This document shows, piece after piece, positions 6,123 through 11,014 of a stretch of DNA of 11,014 bases (its first letter is position 1; each line of letters opens with the position of its first letter). A model generated the notes under the pieces. That model saw only the letters and a program-made list of their open reading frames with translations. It was not told the DNA's origin and made no database searches. The position numbers and the translations under genes were made by a program. Source of the stretch: RGIG1959 sp045651865 (GTDB lineage: Bacteria; Bacillota; Clostridia; Oscillospirales; Acutalibacteraceae); assembly GCA_045651865.1 (NCBI GenBank), contig JAZRTC010000037.1, positions 1-11,014 on the forward strand, written 5' to 3'.

Positions 6123-6206
6123 TGCAACCCCTCCTTGCACAAGGCTGTGTGTTGCCGATAGCATACCCGATTATGGCTGGATATATACAAAAGCAAATAC
6201 CAAAAA

Positions 6207-6257
6207 CAAAACAACGCCGCCGAGTGTTTCTTTTTAGCCCTCGGCGGCGTTGTTTTG
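6207..6257. terminator. Large bidirectional terminator-like hairpin between divergent genes
   Basis: A perfect 18-bp inverted repeat, CAAAACAACGCCGCCGAG (6207-6224) with CTCGGCGGCGTTGTTTTG (6240-6257), has a 15-base T-rich loop. Its GC core is flanked by A-runs on the left and T-runs on the right (GGGGTGTTTTT follows), so either strand resembles a terminator. It lies upstream of both the DUF421 gene and the rpoB promoter, where no transcript is expected to end. It may insulate the two promoters, or be a relic of an earlier gene order. Confidence 0.7.
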
Positions 6258-6328
6258 GGGTGTTTTTCGTAAAATATGCCTCAAAATCAAAAAAATGCAA
6301 AAAAAAATTGCCAAATCGAAAAAAACGA

Positions 6329-6357
6329 TTGACAAGCGTAAAAAAATTGTGTATTAT
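6329..6357 (+). promoter_or_regulatory. Sigma-A promoter of rpoBC
   Basis: A perfect -35 TTGACA (6329-6334), a 17-base spacer, and a TATTAT -10 (6352-6357). It lies in very A-rich DNA (several A-tracts at 6287-6346) that can act as UP-element-like or curved DNA. The predicted start is near 6364, giving a leader of about 147 nt before the rpoB ATG. It is the strongest promoter in the window, as expected for RNA polymerase subunits. Confidence 0.88.
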
Positions 6358-6363
6358 ACTATA

Positions 6364-6510
6364 CTGCACAACCATGGGGAGATATCCTCTTTTTGCCTGT
6401 AAAAAGTATAGCACAAAAGGCAAAAAAAAGCAAGAGGAAATTGTTGTGTGCCTGTGAACGGCAGGGTCTCCAAGGCATCGGAAATATGAAATACAGGAGT
6501 GAGCGCATTT
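6364..6510 (+). promoter_or_regulatory. rpoB leader region with a predicted hairpin and a 27-codon upstream ORF
   Basis: The 5' part can pair TCCTCTT (6385-6391) with AAGAGGA (6432-6438), and next to it TTTGCCT (6392-6398) with AGGCAAA (6418-6424), leaving a bulge on the 3' side. An ATG at 6374, only about ten bases after the predicted start, opens a 27-codon Lys-rich frame (MGRYPLFACKKYSTKGKKKQ and onward) ending in TGA at 6455-6457. It has no Shine-Dalgarno. Whether the leader regulates rpoB is unknown. AGGAG (6495-6499) precedes the rpoB ATG by 11 bases. Confidence 0.4.
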
Positions 6511-9500
6511 ATGGTCAACATCAAACCGAAACAGCTCGGTACCACCACGCGTATGAACTTCGCCAAGATCAATGAGGTCATTGATATGCCCAACCTCATC
6601 GAGATCCAGAAGAATTCGTACAAATGGTTCCTGACCGAGGGTCTTCGCGAAGTGTTCCGCGATATGGCGGCGATCAGCGACTATACGGGGGATATGGTGC
6701 TCGAGTTCATCGACTACCGTCTGGACGACACCCCGAAATACAATGTGGAGCAATGCAAGGAGCGCGATGTTACTTACGCGACCCGTCTGCATGTCCGCGC
6801 GCGTCTTCTCAATAAAAAGACCGGCGAGATCAAAGAATCCGAGATCTGCATGGGCGATTTCCCGCTGATGACCGAAAGCGGCACCTTTGTGATCAACGGC
6901 GCTGAGCGCGTGATTGTTTCTCAGCTTGTGCGTTCCCCCGGCGTATATTACGGCATGTCCTACGACACGGTCGGTAAAAAGCTGTTCACCTCGACGGTGA
7001 TCCCGAACCGTGGTGCGTGGCTGGAATATGAGACCGATTCTTCGGATGTGTTCTATGTCCGTATCGACAAGAACCGCAAGATCCCCGTGACGGTGCTTGT
7101 GCGTTCGCTCGGTCTCGGCTCGGACGCGGAGCTCATCGAATTCTTCGGTGAGGACGACCGCATCCTCGCAACCATCGAAAAAGATACCACCAAGAACAAG
7201 GAAGAGGCACTTCTCGATCTGTACCGCAAGCTTCGTCCCGGCGAGCCTGCCACGCTCGAGAACTCGCAAGAGCACCTCAACAACCTGTTCTTTGACCCGC
7301 GCCGCTACGATCTGTCGCGCGTCGGTCGCTATAAATACAATAAAAAGCTCGGTCTGCACAACCGTCTGCAGGGTTGCACCCTCAGCCGTCCCATCGTCAA
7401 CCCCAACACGGGTGAGCTGATGGCAGAGCCCGGCGAAGTCATCACCCGCGCCCGCGCAATGGAGATGGAAGATGCCGGTGTTACCGTTGCGTATGTAACG
7501 GTGGAAGAGCACGGCGGCGAGCAGAAGGAAGTTAAGATCATCACCAACGGTATGGTCGACATTTCCAAGTACATCGATTTCGATGTGACCGATCTCGGCG
7601 TCAACGAGCGTGTCCGCTATGTGGTTCTCAAGGAAATCCTCGACACCTGCGATGGGGAAGAGGCGATCCGTGAGGCGATCAAGGAGCGTCTTGCTGACCT
7701 GATCCCGAACCACATCATTATTGATGATATCTTTGCGTCCATCAACTATATCAACTGCCTTGCTTACGATATCGGCACGACCGATGATATCGACCACCTG
7801 GGCAACCGCCGCATCCGTTCTGTCGGCGAATTGCTCCAGAACCAGTTCCGTATCGGCTTCACGCGTATGGAGCGCGTCATCCGCGAGCGTATGACGCTGC
7901 AGGCGCAGAATACCGAGGCGGCAACTCCGCAATCCTTCATTAATATCCGTCCTGTCAGTGCCGCGATCAAGGAGTTCTTCGGCTCCTCGCCGCTGTCGCA
8001 GTTTATGGATCAGAATAACCCCCTTGCCGAACTGACGCATAAGCGCCGTTTGTCGGCACTCGGCCCGGGCGGTCTGTCCCGTGACCGTGCAGGCTTCGAA
8101 GTCCGCGATGTTCACTACAGCCACTACGGTCGTATGTGCCCGATTGAGACGCCTGAAGGTCCGAACATCGGTCTGATCTCCTATCTGGCAACCTTTGCCC
8201 GCATCAACCAGTACGGCTTTATCGAAGCGCCGTACCGCCGTGTGGACAAAGAGACCGGTGTTGTCACCGATGATGTTGTTTATATGTCTGCGGACATGGA
8301 AGACGATTTCATTGTGGCGCAGGCGAATGAGCCGCTCGACGAGAACGGCCGCTTTGCCCGTAGCCGTGTCAATGCGCGTTTCCGCAGCGAATTCCTCGAG
8401 TGCGAACCCGAGAGAATTGACTATATGGATGTTTCCCCGAAGATGGTCGTGTCTGTTGCGACGGCTATGATTCCGTTCCTCGAGAACGATGACGCCAACC
8501 GTGCTCTGATGGGCTCGAACATGCAGCGTCAGGCAGTGCCGCTGCTCAAGACCGAGTCGCCCATCGTCGGTACCGGTATGGAATACAAAGCCGGTGTTGA
8601 CTCGGGTGTCTGCGTGCTTGCCAAGTCGGCAGGTACCGTCACTGCTGTGTCGGCAGACCGCGTGCTTGTGCGCCGCGATGACAACGGCAACATCGACACC
8701 TACGAGATCCTCAAGTTCTCGCGCTCCAACCAGGGCACTTGTGTCAACCAGCGCCCCGTGGTCGAAGTGGGTCAGCATGTGGAGACCAACGATGTCATCG
8801 CCGACGGCCCTGCAACCTGCAACGGTGAGATTGCGCTCGGTAAGAATGTGCTCATCGGCTTTATGACCTGGGAAGGTTACAACTACGAGGATGCTGTCCT
8901 CATTAACGAAAAGATTGTGCGTGACGATGTCTTCACCTCCATCCACATCCAGGAGTATGAGGTCGAGTCCCGCGATACGAAGCTCGGGCCGGAAGAAATC
9001 ACCCGTGATATCCCCAATGTCGGCGACGATGCCCTGCGTGATCTTGATGAGCGCGGCATCATCCGCATCGGCGCTGAGGTGCGTTCGGGCGATATTCTGG
9101 TCGGTAAGGTCACCCCGAAGGGTGAGACCGAGCTGACCGCTGAGGAGCGCCTGCTGCGCGCCATCTTCGGCGAAAAAGCGCGCGAGGTGCGCGATACATC
9201 TCTCCATGTGCCGCACGGCGAGTACGGCATCGTGGTGGATGTTAAGGTGTTCACCCGCGAAAACTGCGATGAGCTCAGCCCCGGCGTCAACATGGTCGTG
9301 CGCTGCTACATCGCACAAAAGCGTAAGATCAGCGTCGGCGATAAGATGGCGGGCCGTCACGGTAACAAGGGTGTCGTGTCCCGTATCCTGCCGAGCGAGG
9401 ATATGCCGTTCCTGCCCGATGGCCGTCCGCTGGACATCGTGCTCAACCCCCTCGGCGTTCCGTCCCGTATGAACATCGGTCAGGTTCTTGAGGTGCACCT

Positions 9501-10215
9501 CGGCTATGCCGCGGCGGCACTCGGTTTCAAGGTGATGACCCCTGTGTTCGACGGCGCACACGAAGAAGATATCCAAGAGCTGCTTGAGCAGGCCGGTAAG
9601 AACCGTAACGGTAAGACTCAGCTGTACGATGGCCGTACAGGCGAGCCGTTTGACAACCCCGTCACCGTCGGTTATATGTACTTCCTCAAGCTGCACCACC
9701 TCGTTGATGATAAGATCCATGCCCGTTCGACCGGTCCGTACTCGCTCGTGACCCAGCAGCCTCTGGGTGGTAAAGCCCAGTTCGGCGGCCAGCGTTTCGG
9801 CGAAATGGAAGTCTGGGCACTGGAAGCATACGGCGCGGCATACACCCTGCAGGAAATCCTGACCGTCAAGTCGGATGATATGGCAGGCCGTGTCAAGACC
9901 TACGAAGCCATCGTCAAGGGTCTCAATGTCCCGCAGTCGGGCATCCCCGAGTCCTTCAAGGTGCTTGTTAAGGAGCTGCAGTCGCTCGGCCTTGACATCA
10001 AGGTTCTCAACAAGTACAAGGAAGAGATCGACCTCAGCCAGACCTTCGAGGATGACGACATGGGCTTTGCTCCTTCTGATGACGAGGCGTTCCATACCGT
10101 GACCGACGAGAATGAACTCACCGGCTTCGGCGTGGAAGAAGTAGATGAGGATGCGTTTGACGCAGACGATTTCTTCGGCGGCGATACTCTGTTTGCCGAC
10201 GATGACGAAGACTAA
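6511..10215 (+). CDS. rpoB: DNA-directed RNA polymerase subunit beta
   Basis: Complete beta subunit, 1234 residues. It forms half of the RNA polymerase active-site cleft and binds rifampicin. I chose ATG 6511; the in-frame GTG at 6499 overlaps the AGGAG site and is less likely. Motifs in order: N-terminal NEVIDMPNLIEIQKNSYKWF; the rifampicin-pocket segment GSSPLSQFMDQNNPL to LSALGPGG (491-519); RMCPIETPEGPNIGL (541-555); GDILVGKVTPKGETELTAEE (861-880); GDKMAGRHGNKG (943-954), with Lys945 and Lys953 equivalent to the conserved E. coli Lys1065 and Lys1073; and the clamp motif GGKAQFGGQRFGEMEVWALE (1086-1105). The classic resistance positions carry the susceptible residues (Asp500, His510, Ser515, equal to E. 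coli 516, 526, 531). Pro494 replaces the Gln510 of E. coli. Residues after ~1171 form a strongly acidic tail. rpoC follows 20 bases later in the same operon. No rplJ/rplL lies upstream. Confidence 0.98.
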   Translation: MVNIKPKQLGTTTRMNFAKINEVIDMPNLIEIQKNSYKWFLTEGLREVFRDMAAISDYTGDMVLEFIDYRLDDTPKYNVEQCKERDVTYATRLHVRARLLNKKTGEIKESEICMGDFPLMTESGTFVINGAERVIVSQLVRSPGVYYGMSYDTVGKKLFTSTVIPNRGAWLEYETDSSDVFYVRIDKNRKIPVTVLVRSLGLGSDAELIEFFGEDDRILATIEKDTTKNKEEALLDLYRKLRPGEPATLENSQEHLNNLFFDPRRYDLSRVGRYKYNKKLGLHNRLQGCTLSRPIVNPNTGELMAEPGEVITRARAMEMEDAGVTVAYVTVEEHGGEQKEVKIITNGMVDISKYIDFDVTDLGVNERVRYVVLKEILDTCDGEEAIREAIKERLADLIPNHIIIDDIFASINYINCLAYDIGTTDDIDHLGNRRIRSVGELLQNQFRIGFTRMERVIRERMTLQAQNTEAATPQSFINIRPVSAAIKEFFGSSPLSQFMDQNNPLAELTHKRRLSALGPGGLSRDRAGFEVRDVHYSHYGRMCPIETPEGPNIGLISYLATFARINQYGFIEAPYRRVDKETGVVTDDVVYMSADMEDDFIVAQANEPLDENGRFARSRVNARFRSEFLECEPERIDYMDVSPKMVVSVATAMIPFLENDDANRALMGSNMQRQAVPLLKTESPIVGTGMEYKAGVDSGVCVLAKSAGTVTAVSADRVLVRRDDNGNIDTYEILKFSRSNQGTCVNQRPVVEVGQHVETNDVIADGPATCNGEIALGKNVLIGFMTWEGYNYEDAVLINEKIVRDDVFTSIHIQEYEVESRDTKLGPEEITRDIPNVGDDALRDLDERGIIRIGAEVRSGDILVGKVTPKGETELTAEERLLRAIFGEKAREVRDTSLHVPHGEYGIVVDVKVFTRENCDELSPGVNMVVRCYIAQKRKISVGDKMAGRHGNKGVVSRILPSEDMPFLPDGRPLDIVLNPLGVPSRMNIGQVLEVHLGYAAAALGFKVMTPVFDGAHEEDIQELLEQAGKNRNGKTQLYDGRTGEPFDNPVTVGYMYFLKLHHLVDDKIHARSTGPYSLVTQQPLGGKAQFGGQRFGEMEVWALEAYGAAYTLQEILTVKSDDMAGRVKTYEAIVKGLNVPQSGIPESFKVLVKELQSLGLDIKVLNKYKEEIDLSQTFEDDDMGFAPSDDEAFHTVTDENELTGFGVEEVDEDAFDADDFFGGDTLFADDDED

Positions 10216-10235
10216 GAAAGGGAGGATGAAACACC

Positions 10236-11014
10236 ATGATGGATTTCAATGTATTTGATTCGATTAAGATCGGTCTTGCCTCCCCTGAGCAGATCCGCAA
10301 CGAATGGTCGCACGGTGAGGTCAAAAAGCCCGAGACGATCAACTACCGTACACTCAAGCCTGAGGTTGACGGTCTGTTCTGTGAGCGCATCTTTGGCCCG
10401 AACAAGGACTGGGAGTGCCATTGCGGAAAGTATAAGCGTATCCGCCATAAGAATAAGGTCTGTGAAAAGTGCGGCGTCGAAGTGACCCGCGCCAAGGTGC
10501 GCCGTGAGCGTATGGGACACATTGAGCTTGCTGCTCCCGTGTCGCATATCTGGTATTTCAAGGGCATTCCGTCCCGTATGGGCTTGCTCCTTGATATCTC
10601 GCCGCGTCACCTCGACAGCGTGCTGTATTTCTCTGCTTACATCGTTGTGGACGACGGCGGTATCCCCGGCATCCACAAGAAGCAGATCCTTACGGATAAA
10701 GAATATTATGATCTTCGCGAGAAGTATGAGGACGATTTCGATGCCGGTATGGGTGCCGAGTATGTCCAGAAGCTGCTTGCTGAGATCGATCTTGACGAGC
10801 TTTCCGAGTCCCTGAAAAAGGAACTCGAAGAGGCAACGGGTCAAAAGCGCACCCGCCTTGTCAAGCGACTGGAAGTTGTTGAGTCCTTCCGTCTGTCGGG
10901 CAACCGTCCCGAGTGGATGATCCTCAATGTTCTTCCCGTTATTCCGGCGGACATCCGCCCGATGGTGCAGCTCGACGGCGGCCGCTTTGCGACCTCCGAC
11001 CTCAATGATCTGTA
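10236..11014 (+). CDS. rpoC: DNA-directed RNA polymerase subunit beta' (N-terminal part, cut by window end)
   Basis: The first ~259 codons of the beta' subunit, which carries the catalytic magnesium site, here beyond the window. The start is ATG 10236 or the adjacent in-frame ATG 10239; GGGAGG (10220-10225) lies 10 bases before the first. It begins MMDFNVFDSIKIGLASPEQI. The N-terminal zinc-binding domain is intact: Cys61, Cys63, Cys76 and Cys79 in ECHCGKYKRIRHKNKVCEKC. Next come the conserved KVRRERMGHIELAAPVSHIW and, near the end, NRPEWMILNVLPVIPADIRP, which leads toward the lid/rudder region. The insertion between the two (residues ~140-205) is helical and charged, as usual in Firmicutes. 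It is co-transcribed with rpoB with a 20-base gap. The NADFDGD active-site motif lies outside the window. Confidence 0.98.
   Translation, partial: MMDFNVFDSIKIGLASPEQIRNEWSHGEVKKPETINYRTLKPEVDGLFCERIFGPNKDWECHCGKYKRIRHKNKVCEKCGVEVTRAKVRRERMGHIELAAPVSHIWYFKGIPSRMGLLLDISPRHLDSVLYFSAYIVVDDGGIPGIHKKQILTDKEYYDLREKYEDDFDAGMGAEYVQKLLAEIDLDELSESLKKELEEATGQKRTRLVKRLEVVESFRLSGNRPEWMILNVLPVIPADIRPMVQLDGGRFATSDLNDL

Noticed and set aside
5361..6161. Plus-strand frame of 266 codons across the DUF421/DUF4363 genes
   Set aside because: The minus-strand genes have family motifs, AAGGAGG sites and an ATGA overlap. The plus frame has none of these and starts inside the DUF4363 gene.
6499..6510. GTG at 6499 as the rpoB start
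   Set aside because: It overlaps the AGGAG ribosome binding site and would have no site of its own. The ATG at 6511 fits usual RpoB N-termini.
6022..10095. Uninterrupted minus-strand frame of 1357 codons opposite rpoB
   Set aside because: It is a shadow of strong codon bias in rpoB, where antisense stops (TTA, CTA, TCA in register) are avoided. It crosses the rpoB promoter and the DUF421 5' end and has no ribosome binding site or recognisable domain.

Overview
The window looks like chromosome from a Gram-positive anaerobe of the class Clostridia, probably a gut Oscillospiraceae/Ruminococcaceae-type organism. The evidence is the rpoB/rpoC sequence type, a DUF421-DUF4363 membrane gene pair, a secreted protein ending in a dockerin-like module, strong AAGGAGG-type ribosome binding sites, and a short palindromic repeat of a kind I remember from these genomes. 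The taxon is inferred from protein style, not from a search.

Region 1 (1-1660) is accessory DNA, visibly more AT-rich than the rest. It opens inside the 3' part of a gene whose product ends in a JAMM/MPN-like metallopeptidase-fold domain. A one-base overlap links it to a small acidic ORF, in the manner of a polymorphic toxin with its immunity protein. A strong terminator closes this pair. Next comes a near-consensus promoter, and then a start-less, truncated fragment that repeats the pre-toxin linker of the first gene. This is the footprint of a displaced toxin cassette. A palindromic repeat lies in frame inside the fragment.

Region 2 (1660-5066) holds one large secreted protein of 1056 residues. 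It has a signal peptide, several beta-rich modules, eight ~51-residue Cys/His repeats in the order A-A-A-B-A-B-A-B, and a reduced dockerin-like C-terminus. A long hairpin lies in its 5' UTR next to the Shine-Dalgarno. The gene ends at a terminator that it shares with the convergent genes to its right.

Region 3 (5065-6122, minus strand) is a two-gene operon with an ATGA overlap. It encodes a DUF421/YetF-like membrane protein and a DUF4363-like single-pass protein.

Region 4 (6123-11014) is core genome. It contains a divergent intergenic region with a large bidirectional terminator-like hairpin, a textbook sigma-A promoter (TTGACA-17-TATTAT), a ~147-nt leader, complete rpoB, and the first ~260 codons of rpoC. 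No rplJ/rplL genes lie directly upstream, so rpoBC has its own promoter here. I saw no tRNA, rRNA, CRISPR array, transposase or integrase.
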